From Shewanella atlantica (lineage in GTDB: Bacteria; Pseudomonadota; Gammaproteobacteria; Enterobacterales; Shewanellaceae), in NCBI RefSeq assembly GCF_003966265.1, contig NZ_RXNV01000012.1, forward strand, positions 1-64,000: a stretch of DNA of 64,000 bases, read 5' to 3'. Positions 9,074 through 17,657 of this stretch are shown piece by piece (position 1 is the stretch's first letter; each line of letters opens with the position of its first letter). The notes below the pieces were generated by a model. The model was not told the origin of the DNA. It did no database searches and saw nothing but the letters and a program-made list of their open reading frames with translations. The position numbers were made by a program, and so were the translations under genes.

Positions 9074-9419
9074 ACATCAACCGCCCCTTCCACCGAGCCA
9101 AAAACAGTAACCAGAACATAAGCCTAGGACAAAACACAGAGTTTTCTATTTCAATTAGAAATATGTGATGGAGGCATTGAAAACCACAGTAAAAGTAGGT
9201 TAATGTGTGTGCAGTTAGGGAAACGCTCTCACTAGAGAAACTGCATTCAGGGATGAAGATAGTGACACATCAATCAAAACGCAAGCAATTGATTTATATA
9301 AATCTTCCTACCTATTTATCAAGAATGCACTTCCCAAAATACACAATCAAATAGATTTGATTGTGGGTGACATAGTTATTCTCCTTAATTACTAATATTA
9401 TTGTTGTTAGAGGTTCGAT
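9074..9419. other. Intergenic region before the toxin operon
   Basis: AT-rich, no credible ORF. It holds the 9342-9365 inverted repeat listed separately and presumably the darT1 promoter, which I could not place with confidence. Base composition shifts here from the mrp operon to the AT-rich accessory block. Confidence 0.5.
9342..9365. promoter_or_regulatory. Perfect inverted repeat upstream of darT1
   Basis: CACAATCAAA, four bases TAGA, then TTTGATTGTG: a perfect 10-base-pair palindrome ending 54 bases before the darT1 ATG. There is no T-run after it, so an operator (for example for autoregulation) is more likely than a terminator. Inference only. Confidence 0.45.
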
Positions 9420-10052
9420 ATGTCTAGAAATGAGAAGATAAAACAAATATTGGAGACTCGTGATATAAGGGTACTTCTTCATTTTACTCAACTATCAAAT
9501 TTACCAAGTATTTTGCAAGGTGGATTAAAAACAAGAGATAATCTAGACAACTCAGCTAAGTATAATGACGAAATGAGGCTAGATAACCATACTGATACGG
9601 TATCTATTTCGATACATCACCCCAATGACTCTATGTTTTTCAAATATCGTCAAAAAGATTGCAACGTTGACTGGTGTGTTCTTGGTATTGATCCTATTAT
9701 ACTGCTAAAACAAGATGCCCTATTTTGTAAACACAATGCAGCTTGCGCATCAATTTCCTCTTTGGAGGAAGCAGAGCTAAGGAAATCAAAAGCCTTAGAA
9801 GAAATGTTCGCTGAAATTCCTAGCATTAAATCTAGGCAAGAGCAGCTCCTTAAACCAAATGACTCTACAGACGTACAGGCTGAAATTTTAGTTAAGGGTA
9901 ATATAGAGTCTAAAGATATATTTGGTGTTGTATTTACCTCTAAATCCGCAGAAGAAGCACATCGAGGTATCCTTAATGGTAGGCATACACTCATCCATGC
10001 TGAGCGTGAAATATACCTATCGAGACGAGAAATACAAAGGAGATTCAATTAA
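9420..10052 (+). CDS. darT1: DarT1-type DNA ADP-ribosyltransferase toxin
   Basis: A 210-residue protein of the DarT family (PF14487, formerly DUF4433), NAD-dependent enzymes that ADP-ribosylate bases in DNA and stop growth. Visible family features are the NAD-binding start LLHFTQLSNLPSILQGGL (about residues 19-36) and the SVS-like strand VSISIHHPND (61-70). The catalytic-type motif QAEILVKG follows (153-160, candidate catalytic Glu155). DarT1 members pair with NADAR antitoxins and modify guanine, unlike DarT2, which modifies thymidine and pairs with DarG. The partner here is NADAR-type. The gene overlaps its partner by one base (TAATG). Low GC suggests horizontal acquisition. Confidence 0.82.
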   Translation: MSRNEKIKQILETRDIRVLLHFTQLSNLPSILQGGLKTRDNLDNSAKYNDEMRLDNHTDTVSISIHHPNDSMFFKYRQKDCNVDWCVLGIDPIILLKQDALFCKHNAACASISSLEEAELRKSKALEEMFAEIPSIKSRQEQLLKPNDSTDVQAEILVKGNIESKDIFGVVFTSKSAEEAHRGILNGRHTLIHAEREIYLSRREIQRRFN

Positions 10053-10744
10053 TGGCAGTAAGGCCTATTTTTAGCCCCTTAATAGATAGTATTGGAGTTA
10101 GTGAGCAACCTATAGACTTCCATTGGCACTCTGGTTTTGCGAAGTCTCAAAAACAGAAATCAATCTTTTCAATGCATGAAGCAGCAAGAGCACTTGGCTT
10201 TGCAAATTTATTAGAAATATCTAGCAAATCAGAGAATAAAATAGGAGTTAAACTTAGTGCCTTCAATCTAATGATCACAACAAAGAAATATCACAAACAG
10301 TTTTCAGTCGAAAGCGCTTTCCAAAGTAGTAAAGTGTTCGAAAGTGGTGGCCCCTATACTGATCTACTACACAAAGACTCCTTATCTGCTAAAAAAGATA
10401 TTCGGCTAAAAGAGTCGGGAAACCTTGTTCGTTTTCGTTTTTTTAATCGAGATTTTCCAACTACCCCTAGAACCTATTTTTACGACTGGGTTTATATAAA
10501 TGCTTTGCTGCAGAACCAAGAACTTGAATGTGAGTTATCTGGTTTTGATGGCTTTACTGATATTGAATTTAATCCACAAAAATCCATTAACTGTCAAGCA
10601 CATGCAATAGCACTTTATCAAAGCTTAAAATCATGTAATTTACTAAAAGAAGCTATGACATCACCAGAATCATTCCTTGAATACACATCTGAGCATTACG
10701 CTAAACAATCTAGAAATATTGGGGTTCAGCAATCTATGGTTTAA
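10052..10744 (+). CDS. DarT1-associated NADAR antitoxin
   Basis: 230 residues recognised as the NADAR-domain antitoxin that accompanies DarT1; NADAR hydrolases remove ADP-ribose from guanine. The N-terminal part has FHWHSGFAKSQKQKSI and LEISSKS, then VKLSAFNLMI. The NADAR signature VESAFQSSKVF is at about residues 86-96, followed by GGPYTD, FYDWVYINAL and DIEFNPQKSINCQA. It starts with ATG inside the toxin stop (TAATG) behind an AAAGGAGA site, so the antitoxin is translated with the toxin. No other partner is needed to explain the module. Confidence 0.82.
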   Translation: MAVRPIFSPLIDSIGVSEQPIDFHWHSGFAKSQKQKSIFSMHEAARALGFANLLEISSKSENKIGVKLSAFNLMITTKKYHKQFSVESAFQSSKVFESGGPYTDLLHKDSLSAKKDIRLKESGNLVRFRFFNRDFPTTPRTYFYDWVYINALLQNQELECELSGFDGFTDIEFNPQKSINCQAHAIALYQSLKSCNLLKEAMTSPESFLEYTSEHYAKQSRNIGVQQSMV

Positions 10745-10810
10745 CTATCAAGAAAAATTATTTTTTGAATAACCAAATGTACGGTTATCACCAATTTAGA
10801 TTCGTTTATA

Positions 10811-12211
10811 TCAATAAAAAACACGCCTGGATACAGCAGATATCTCACCAACAACACTCACTAGACCTACATTAAAAAGTAAACCTGCAATGATAAACAA
10901 CATCAACAAAAAACATAGAGTAATCCCAAAGAAAAATATTCCGTTTTCACTAAATTTCTCGTGAATTTTAGATATAATACCTCGTTCAAAAACATCTTCT
11001 AATTCGCTAGAATCGAGAACTGCACTATATCTTTTTTCTAAATCCTTTAGTTGTTCCTCAGCAAACTCAACCTTTTTAATTAACTCCGTTCTTGAAACAT
11101 AAATATAAAAAATTGCAGCCACAAGGAATAGTATAGTTAAAGATGACACTTCTAAAGTAAAAATATTATTCACTTTCCCTTTATCAATCCCTGTAAACAC
11201 TATTGACATAAAGAAAAAACCATAAACGGCAAAAACAGATTTCTTTACCTCCCCCCTAAAGCTATCTGTATATTCAACTATTTTATTTGATAATTCAAAT
11301 ACAAACTCAGAAACCTTATTCTTAACCTCTATGTACCTCTCTACATTTTCTTTTAAGTATATTTTATAATTTGAAAAAATAGTTCTTTTCAAGTTTTGGT
11401 CAAACAACTTTGTTTCACCTCTGGTAGAGAACAACGATATGACATTGCTAAGAATCCCTAACTTAGCTGATTCTTCTTGGCCAGAGTAAACCCACTGATA
11501 AACAGTTTGCAGAATATCTTTCTGTTCATCATCATTAACTATATGTTCGAACTTAACCTCTAAATCTTTATACCCTGAAAATAAAAAAGTTTTGCTTTCA
11601 ACATCAAAATCTGTGCATATCCTAGATAACATTAATAATGATGACGTATTCAATAAGTATTCACCAAACTCATTTTCAAATTGTCTGGACCAATCAAACA
11701 TTAAATCTGGGTTACCTCCATCCGAAAAAAACTTAAATAACAATGCAGATTTACTTACCATAGAGTTTTTTATTTCTATAGGTGTAGCTCTTTCGAGTTC
11801 AAGGACAGATAATTTTTCTCCGTCGTAAAAACTAACTGTATAGTTATACTTAATTATTTCAGATAGAAAAGTAGTCGCGGAAACTATATAGTTTATAGAA
11901 TTAAGGTATTTACTAAAAGCATTTGAGTTTATTACAGTAAAAGATGAAGCATCATTTTTATCAATAACTAAAGCAATTTTACAAGAATCACCGTCATCAA
12001 TGACATCAAGGCACTTACTATGGAAAACACTCCAATCTGTAGTAACTATTTCTGATTCATCATGTATATATAAAGCATAGTTAACAACCAGGTCTTTTAC
12101 ACCCTTAACAAATGAATCTGAAGCAAAAATTTCATCGACCTCACTAATTAATGAAAATTCATAACTTAATTTATAAGAGTTAAAGTCTTCACTTTCATTT
12201 ACAGTAATCAT
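10811..12211 (-). CDS. Unrecognised membrane protein, second gene of a two-gene accessory operon
   Basis: 466 residues, no family recognised. Residues 1-320 look soluble, with acidic and mixed helices. About residues 325-375 contain two membrane helices (FAVYGFFFMSIVFTG and SLTILFLVAAIFYIYV). A charged helical segment follows (about 380-420, EFAEEQLKDLEKRYSAVL), then a final hydrophobic pair (GIFFFGITLCFLLMLFIIAGLLFNVGL, about 428-455). A large soluble sensor-like region joined to a membrane end is common among anti-phage effectors, but nothing in the sequence proves such a role. It overlaps the upstream gene by 4 bases (ATGA). The DNA is strongly AT-rich next to a DarT1-NADAR module, which suggests a defence island. 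Confidence 0.7.
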   Translation of the reverse strand: MITVNESEDFNSYKLSYEFSLISEVDEIFASDSFVKGVKDLVVNYALYIHDESEIVTTDWSVFHSKCLDVIDDGDSCKIALVIDKNDASSFTVINSNAFSKYLNSINYIVSATTFLSEIIKYNYTVSFYDGEKLSVLELERATPIEIKNSMVSKSALLFKFFSDGGNPDLMFDWSRQFENEFGEYLLNTSSLLMLSRICTDFDVESKTFLFSGYKDLEVKFEHIVNDDEQKDILQTVYQWVYSGQEESAKLGILSNVISLFSTRGETKLFDQNLKRTIFSNYKIYLKENVERYIEVKNKVSEFVFELSNKIVEYTDSFRGEVKKSVFAVYGFFFMSIVFTGIDKGKVNNIFTLEVSSLTILFLVAAIFYIYVSRTELIKKVEFAEEQLKDLEKRYSAVLDSSELEDVFERGIISKIHEKFSENGIFFFGITLCFLLMLFIIAGLLFNVGLVSVVGEISAVSRRVFY

Positions 12212-13167
12212 TTCAGTTCTGGAAACTTGTCGTAGCCTGTATCTGACTGTATCAATACATACTTTTTCCCATTTACTCCTTTAGAATATATCCTACCTTT
12301 AGTCCCTTGATTTGTAACAATACTAATATCATCTTCAAGCTTGTAAGTTTCTTTCATTTTAGATTTTATTTCAGAAGCTACAATGTTAAAGATACCATCG
12401 AATTTACTCGATGTGATAACTTTCATTATTTCAGTTCTAACATCATCAACAGTAACATCACCAACACAAGTGTAAGTTCCGACAACATCATCAACAAAAG
12501 ATGTACCATCAAACTTATTTTTAGTTGAAAAATAGCTTTTAACACTGTTTGCAATAGTTATTTTATCTTCAGCCGAATCCTTTAGAATTCTATTTATTGA
12601 TTTAATAATTAAATTAAAAGCACTTTTAGTATTTTCATTATCAGATTTAAATGGTGACGAATCTAAAAATTCACTAGACCAAAACTTTGATATTGATGTA
12701 TTAGAATCAGCAATTTTAAACTGTTTAGGTAACAGCCCGTTATCTAGTTTGAAAAGAGCCGCTTTTAGCAATCCTTTTTCCGATGGCAGTCCTTCTTCCT
12801 TTTTAAAGGAGGTTTTATCAAAAAATGATTCAAAATCTATTTTTGCAATTAACAGTAAATCATCGGCCCCAATACTAAACCTTGAAATAAGTAGACTACC
12901 TTGTTTAATATCAGCAATCTTATATTTAGACGAGTAGGTTGTTTCTGCATCATATAGATACTGCGCTATTTTACTCGTATCAACCTTTAAAAAACCAGCG
13001 GTAAGAACATTTTCAACACTAGCTTTTACTTTAGAGTTCCCATTAAATGAAAAACTTCTTGTTGAAGTTGAAGAGTTAACTTTCCTAGCAAGTTCTCTTA
13101 CAAAAGCAACAAAATCAGCTTGTGAAGTTGCAACTGTTTTTGAAGGAGTTGGTGCTGGTTTAGACAA
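12208..13167 (-). CDS. Unrecognised soluble protein, possibly NdpA/YejK-like
   Basis: 319 residues, no membrane helix or signal peptide. The order 'AQYLYDAE, then IKQGSLLISRF, then DDLLLIAKIDFESFF, then GLLKAALFKL' (about residues 65-145) recalls the nucleoid-associated NdpA/YejK family (PF04245). There, a 'G.L....F' strand is followed by 'LL..K.D' and 'K..LKAA.F'. The match is weak and by eye. A serine- and lysine-rich N-terminus precedes it. It is the first gene of the two-gene minus-strand operon and is translationally coupled to the membrane protein by ATGA. If the resemblance is real, a DNA-associated sensor with a membrane partner is plausible, but that is inference. Confidence 0.65.
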   Translation of the reverse strand: MSKPAPTPSKTVATSQADFVAFVRELARKVNSSTSTRSFSFNGNSKVKASVENVLTAGFLKVDTSKIAQYLYDAETTYSSKYKIADIKQGSLLISRFSIGADDLLLIAKIDFESFFDKTSFKKEEGLPSEKGLLKAALFKLDNGLLPKQFKIADSNTSISKFWSSEFLDSSPFKSDNENTKSAFNLIIKSINRILKDSAEDKITIANSVKSYFSTKNKFDGTSFVDDVVGTYTCVGDVTVDDVRTEIMKVITSSKFDGIFNIVASEIKSKMKETYKLEDDISIVTNQGTKGRIYSKGVNGKKYVLIQSDTGYDKFPELK

Positions 13168-13480
13168 GTCAATTTCAAAAGATGCTAAATTCTCTTAAAC
13201 CTTACTTATTGGGTTAATGGTCATAAATAATATCCTTATTTTTACATAGTATATTAAAAGTCAATAACCATGTATATGAACCAACTCATAAAAAAGACAG
13301 GACAGCCATATCTTTTGTCCTTTAGCTTATCCTCTACTAGCCTTTGTAGTACCTCCTCTTGACCTAGTGTCGGATAGCCATTATGACTTCAGCTCGACGA
13401 ACACTATTTTTAGGGCAAAAGGCAACCCAGAATCTACTCCCTTCTATCACATCATAAATCGCTGTGTCAGAAGGGCTTCT
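13168..13480. other. Intergenic region upstream of the two-gene operon
   Basis: No credible gene. The right half is less AT-rich than the left. The promoter of the minus-strand operon should lie near 13170-13260, which is AT-rich, but no consensus pair stands out. Confidence 0.4.
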
Positions 13481-13936
13481 CTACGACAAAGCCAACAAAC
13501 CATGCTCACTTCCCACTGAGTTGGCAACAGCTGCCAACCTGTCTTTTATCCCCTGCTCAATACCCACGCCACCTTCAAGCAGATCATCTACTGCGATAAA
13601 GGCAATCGTCGTCAGCTTGCTGCTTTCATAGTGATACGCATAACCTTTCTCTATATTCCAAGCCGCCGCGGCGCTCCCATTACTTGCATTACAAGACGCT
13701 CCAGTTGCCTTCAACTGTTGCATCTTCTCATCCAATGACCTGACAAGCGTAAAATCAAAAGAGAGGACAAAATCTTCATTACCGTACCAATCCGCCTTTA
13801 ACGCCTGAAAATTGATCCACATCTCCAGCTGCGTTAACAAGGGCTTCAGCGAACTAGAGAAGCGACTATCGGCCGCTATCGTAATGGGAAGTTCTTGCTG
13901 CAACTCTGCAATTGTTTGTGCTTCTGCTTTTGTCAT
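13481..13936 (-). CDS. Hypothetical protein
   Basis: 151 residues, no signal peptide or membrane helix and no recognised family. The sequence is well balanced for a soluble globular protein: helices in the first half (IAELQQELPITIAADSRF, LLTQLEMWINFQALKADW) and a later stretch KLTTIAFIAVDDLLEGGVG. The GC content resembles the core genome more than the AT-rich pair beside it. It stands alone between the accessory block and the hairpin element. Function unknown. Confidence 0.6.
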   Translation of the reverse strand: MTKAEAQTIAELQQELPITIAADSRFSSSLKPLLTQLEMWINFQALKADWYGNEDFVLSFDFTLVRSLDEKMQQLKATGASCNASNGSAAAAWNIEKGYAYHYESSKLTTIAFIAVDDLLEGGVGIEQGIKDRLAAVANSVGSEHGLLALS

Positions 13937-14046
13937 GAATAATGGCCGTAGATCATTGTGCTGATAACTTTAGATTTAACCACTAAGTGGAGGCTGAGTA
14001 AACGGGATAAAGAAGTTATCAGGGGGACGATGATTCCAAATACCGC

Positions 14047-14430
14047 CGCAGGTTACAGCACTCCCCCATGGAAGGTGAATATGGCGCAGCCATAAGCTCA
14101 TGAACGAGAAGCATGGTCTACTCGACATTCAGGCATCCTGCCTATCAGGGGAGTCGTGGCACATAGAAATGAGGTCGCAGGTTACAACATTCCCCGTTGG
14201 AAGTTGCCGAAGGGCGTTGGAATAAATCACGTGAAGCCGACATGGATGTCGGTTTAGCTTTCGGGGGGCATGGACGCCCCATCGGAAGCGTTAGTGATTT
14301 ATCCATAAGCCTGAGGAGCACAACTTCGCCGGGGCGTCATAGGTGGATGCAAGGAGGGCGAGGACGAGCAGTCCTCCTTGCCCCGTGCAGGGTGGAGCCC
14401 TGCGATGTTCATCAAGCGCAGCTTGATTAG
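14047..14430. repeat. Structured intergenic element of stacked hairpins
   Basis: Two direct copies of a GCAGGTTACA(G/A)CA(C/T)TCCCC motif (about 14050 and 14178) are followed by a run of separate hairpins. Examples are CCGACA/TGTCGG with a TGGA-type loop (about 14237-14252), AAGGAGG/CCTCCTT (14351-14357 with 14373-14379), GCAGGG/CCCTGC (14387-14392 with 14398-14403) and ATCAAGC/GCTTGAT (14411-14417 with 14421-14427). It fills most of a 630-base gap. An ORF crosses part of it (14197-14430), but the hairpin series explains the sequence better. Function unknown. Confidence 0.6.
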
Positions 14431-14484
14431 TAAATAGGTGGAATGGAATTCCACGACGTTAGTGGCCGATAGGCCATAAAAAGG

Positions 14485-14517
14485 TAATAAAAAAGCGAAC
14501 CACTAACGGTTCGCTTT
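14485..14517 (-). terminator. Rho-independent terminator of gcvP
   Basis: Read on the minus strand: AAAGCGAACC, loop GTTAGT, GGTTCGCTTT, then TTTATTACC. The stem is 10 base pairs (14492-14501 with 14508-14517), about 50 bases after the gcvP stop. Confidence 0.85.
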
Positions 14518-14523
14518 AGTCAC

Positions 14524-14547
14524 TTCGCGGCTAAAGCCGCTCCTACA
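14524..14547. repeat. REP-like palindrome, copy 1
   Basis: TTCGCGGCTAAAGCCGCTCC then TACA: stem GCGGC/GCCGC around TAAA. At least nine copies or variants lie in this window, all between genes. Confidence 0.85.
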
Positions 14548-14566
14548 ATAGATTTTCTACGAAAAC

Positions 14567-17455
14567 CTATTCGTAATCACTCATTGGCACACACGCACAG
14601 AATAAATTGCGATCCCCAAACACATCATCGATACGATTAACCGTTGGCCAGAACTTATTAAGCTTAACCGCTGCCGCCGGGAACACGGCAATTTCACGGC
14701 TATAAGGACGTGAGTCAAACTCAGGGTCCATGATATCGGCCATGGTATGCGGTGCGTTGTGCAGCGGGTTGTTGTCGGCAGGCCACTCGCCTGACTCGAC
14801 GCGCGCCGCTTCGCCGCGGATAGAGATCATCGCTTCGATGAACCTGTCCAGCTCAACCTTAGACTCAGACTCCGTCGGCTCAATCATCAAAGTTCCCGCA
14901 ACAGGGAAGCTCATGGTTGGTGCGTGGAAACCATAGTCGTTCAGACGCTTGGCAATATCCATCTCGGTCACGCCCGATGACTCTTTAAGCGGACGCAGGT
15001 CGATGATGCACTCGTGAGCTACACGGTCATTACGGCCGGTGTAAAGCACAGGATAATGCTCAGACAACTTCTTCATCACGTAGTTAGCACTTAGCAGAGC
15101 AACCTGTGTTGACTGACGAAGTCCCTGATGACCCAGTAACTTGATGTACATCCAGGTGATAGGCAGGATGCTTGCGCTGCCATATGGCGCCGCAGAAACC
15201 GCACCATTGTTGTCAGACTCACGACCATGCTTAACCACGACGTGACCGGCGACAAATGGTGCCAGGTGTGCCTTAACACCGATTGGGCCCATACCGGGTC
15301 CACCGCCGCCATGTGGAATAGCGAAGGTCTTGTGCAGGTTAAGGTGAGACACATCGGCACCGATAGAACCAGGTGTTGTCAGACCAACCTGAGCATTCAT
15401 GTTGGCACCGTCGAGGTAAACCTGACCGCCGTGCTGATGAATGATGTCGCAGATCTCACTCACCGTCTCTTCGTACACGCCGTGAGTCGATGGGTAGGTG
15501 ATCATGATGCAAGACAGGTTCTCGGCCACTTCTGCGGCTTTCGCTTTCAGGTCTTCCATGTCTACGTTACCGGCCTTATCACAGGCGGTAACGACGATCT
15601 TCATGCCAGCCATCTGAGCCGAAGCTGGGTTAGTACCGTGGGCAGACTGAGGGATCAGGCAGACATTTCTGTGGGCGTCGCCACGTGAGATGTGGTAATT
15701 CCTGATAGCCAGCAGACCGGCATATTCGCCCGATGCACCTGAGTTTGCCTGCATACACATGGCGTCATAACCTGTGATGTCCACAAGCCAATCGGCGAGC
15801 TCTTCGATAAGGTCGGTGTAACCCTGTGACTGCTCCAGCGGGCTGAACGGGTGCATATTACCGAACTCAGGCCAGCTGACCGGCATCATCTCTGTCGCCG
15901 CATTGAGCTTCATGGTGCATGAACCCAGCGAGATCATCGAGTGGTTCAATGCCAGATCTTTATTTTCGAGACGCTTGATGTAACGCATCATCTCGGTTTC
16001 GCTGTGATAGCTGTTAAACGTCGGGTGAGTCAGGATGGCATCGGTACGAACAAGCTGCGCCGGAATCGAGCTGCTGCCAGCCTTGATGATTTGTGCATCG
16101 AGTGCAGCAACATCTAAGCCATGCCCTTCGCCTAAAATCACATCGAACAGCTCGGCCACATCTTCACGCAGTGTGGTTTCAGCCAGACTGACACCTAAGA
16201 TGCCGTCGTTGTCGATGCGCAGGTTCAGACCCGCAGCTAAGGCGCGGGCCGTGATAGCCTCGCTGTCGGTACCTTTCAATGAAAGAGTATCGAACCAGGT
16301 GTTGTTAACCAGCTCAACGCCTTTAGCCTGTAGGCCAGATGCCAGAATATCGGTTAGACGGTGAATGCGCTCGGCAATAATCTTAAGGCCTTGCGGGCCG
16401 TGGTATACGGCGTAGAAAGAAGCCATATTGGCCAAAAGCACCTGTGCGGTACAGATGTTTGAGTTGGCTTTTTCGCGGCGGATATGCTGCTCACGAGTCT
16501 GCATCGCCATACGTAGTGCGCGGTTACCACGGGTATCTTGTGATACACCGATAATACGACCCGGCAGTGAACGCTTGTGTGCGTCACGGGTAACGAAAAA
16601 TGCCGCGTGTGGACCACCCATTCCCATAGGAACACCGAAACGCTGAGCACTACCGAAGACTACGTCTGCGCCCATAGAGCCAGGCGACTTAAGCATAACC
16701 AGTGACATGATGTCGGCGGCAACCGATACAACCGCCTTCTTGGCTTTAAGCTCGGCAAATAGCTCGGTAAAGTCGGTGATCTCACCGAAACGGTTGGTGT
16801 ACTGGAACAGGGCACCAAACAGCTCGTAGTTGACCGCTTCACTTGCAGGGCCGACAACAATCTCGAAACCAAAACATTCGGCGCGGGTTTTCACCACATC
16901 TAATGTCTGTGGGAATACGTCATCGGCGACGAAGAAGATGTTGGCTTTTTTCGCCTTGGATACACGTTTGGCCAGTGCCATTGCTTCGGCGGCTGCAGTT
17001 GCTTCATCGAGCAAAGAGGCTGAGGCCAAATCAAGGCCTGTCAGATCCATAGAGACCTGCTGGAAGTTCAGAATCGCTTCTAAACGGCCCTGGGCGATCT
17101 CCGGCTGATAAGGGGTATAAGCCGTGTACCAGCCAGGATTTTCGAATACATTACGCTGAATAACTGTGGGTACTTCAGTACCGTAGTAACCCATGCCGAT
17201 ATAGCTCTTGAAAACCTTGTTTCTGTCCGCTATTTCACGGATATAGGCCATACCTTCGGCTTCACCACACGCACCGCCAACGGCTAAGTCACGGTTAAGG
17301 CGAATTGACTCAGGTACGATCTGCTGTGTCAGGTCTTCTAAAGATTCTGCACCAACAAAGTTCAGCATCTCTTGGCGCTCTGCACTGTCCGGGCCAATAT
17401 GACGGCGGATAAATAGTTCGTGCTGCTCTAACTGAGTGAGGGTTTCTGTGGTCAT
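14567..17455 (-). CDS. gcvP: Glycine dehydrogenase (decarboxylating), P protein
   Basis: PLP enzyme of the glycine cleavage system. It decarboxylates glycine and passes the aminomethyl group to lipoylated GcvH. About 962 residues, full length and single-chain type. It has RRHIGPD near the N-terminus, YYGTEVPTVIQRNVFENPGWYTAYTPYQPEIAQGRLE, and the PLP-lysine region HLNLHKTFAIPHGGGGPG in the C-terminal half. The frame extends to an ATG at 17470, but the ATG at 17455 matches the usual N-terminus (MTTETLTQLEQHELF) and has an AGG-containing site ahead of it. It is the last gene of gcvT-gcvH-gcvP, separated from gcvH by about 200 bases holding a terminator and a palindromic repeat. Confidence 0.96.
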   Translation of the reverse strand: MTTETLTQLEQHELFIRRHIGPDSAERQEMLNFVGAESLEDLTQQIVPESIRLNRDLAVGGACGEAEGMAYIREIADRNKVFKSYIGMGYYGTEVPTVIQRNVFENPGWYTAYTPYQPEIAQGRLEAILNFQQVSMDLTGLDLASASLLDEATAAAEAMALAKRVSKAKKANIFFVADDVFPQTLDVVKTRAECFGFEIVVGPASEAVNYELFGALFQYTNRFGEITDFTELFAELKAKKAVVSVAADIMSLVMLKSPGSMGADVVFGSAQRFGVPMGMGGPHAAFFVTRDAHKRSLPGRIIGVSQDTRGNRALRMAMQTREQHIRREKANSNICTAQVLLANMASFYAVYHGPQGLKIIAERIHRLTDILASGLQAKGVELVNNTWFDTLSLKGTDSEAITARALAAGLNLRIDNDGILGVSLAETTLREDVAELFDVILGEGHGLDVAALDAQIIKAGSSSIPAQLVRTDAILTHPTFNSYHSETEMMRYIKRLENKDLALNHSMISLGSCTMKLNAATEMMPVSWPEFGNMHPFSPLEQSQGYTDLIEELADWLVDITGYDAMCMQANSGASGEYAGLLAIRNYHISRGDAHRNVCLIPQSAHGTNPASAQMAGMKIVVTACDKAGNVDMEDLKAKAAEVAENLSCIMITYPSTHGVYEETVSEICDIIHQHGGQVYLDGANMNAQVGLTTPGSIGADVSHLNLHKTFAIPHGGGGPGMGPIGVKAHLAPFVAGHVVVKHGRESDNNGAVSAAPYGSASILPITWMYIKLLGHQGLRQSTQVALLSANYVMKKLSEHYPVLYTGRNDRVAHECIIDLRPLKESSGVTEMDIAKRLNDYGFHAPTMSFPVAGTLMIEPTESESKVELDRFIEAMISIRGEAARVESGEWPADNNPLHNAPHTMADIMDPEFDSRPYSREIAVFPAAAVKLNKFWPTVNRIDDVFGDRNLFCACVPMSDYE

Positions 17456-17552
17456 GATAACCTGTTCCATTTTTGCCGATATCCAGCCTGTAGGGGGGGA
17501 GGAGTTACCGGTCTCATTTTTGATTAGTTTGGTTTAGCAATTTGGAGCGGTA

Positions 17553-17608
17553 TATACCCAAACCACTTCAAGATGCAGGATTCAGCATCTTGAGGTAGCT
17601 TGGGTATA
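17553..17608. repeat. Long palindromic repeat between gcvH and gcvP
   Basis: Imperfect 24-base arms (17553-17576 and 17585-17608) beginning TATACCCAA and meeting at CAAGATGC/GCATCTTG, with an 8-base loop. The type is common as a dispersed intergenic repeat in Shewanella and Vibrio relatives, as I recall. It may affect gcvP expression relative to gcvH. Confidence 0.7.
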
Positions 17609-17611
17609 ATG

Positions 17612-17645
17612 AACAAAGCCCCATATTTGAATATGAGGCTTTGTT
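17612..17645 (-). terminator. Terminator-like hairpin after gcvH
   Basis: AACAAAGCC pairs with GGCTTTGTT across 17612-17620 and 17637-17645, with further pairing of CATATT/AATATG inside. On the minus strand it ends in TTTGTTCATT, 13 bases after the gcvH stop. Some readthrough into gcvP would be needed, unless gcvP has its own promoter. Confidence 0.65.
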
Positions 17646-17657
17646 ATCAATCGGCGA

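Noticed and set aside
10811..13167. Kiwa (KwaA/KwaB) assignment for the two-gene operon
   Set aside because: Gene sizes and order do not fit: the membrane partner is 466 residues with a large soluble part, and no DUF4868 pattern was recognised in the other.
9420..13936. Prophage or integrative element
   Set aside because: No integrase, capsid, tail or lysis gene is present; only defence-type and unknown genes.
14197..14430. 77-residue ORF in the hairpin element
   Set aside because: It lies across stacked palindromes, lacks a ribosome-binding site and shows no protein-like pattern.
15227..15688. Long ORFs antisense to gcvP
   Set aside because: They follow from the high-GC codon pattern of gcvP and have no independent features.
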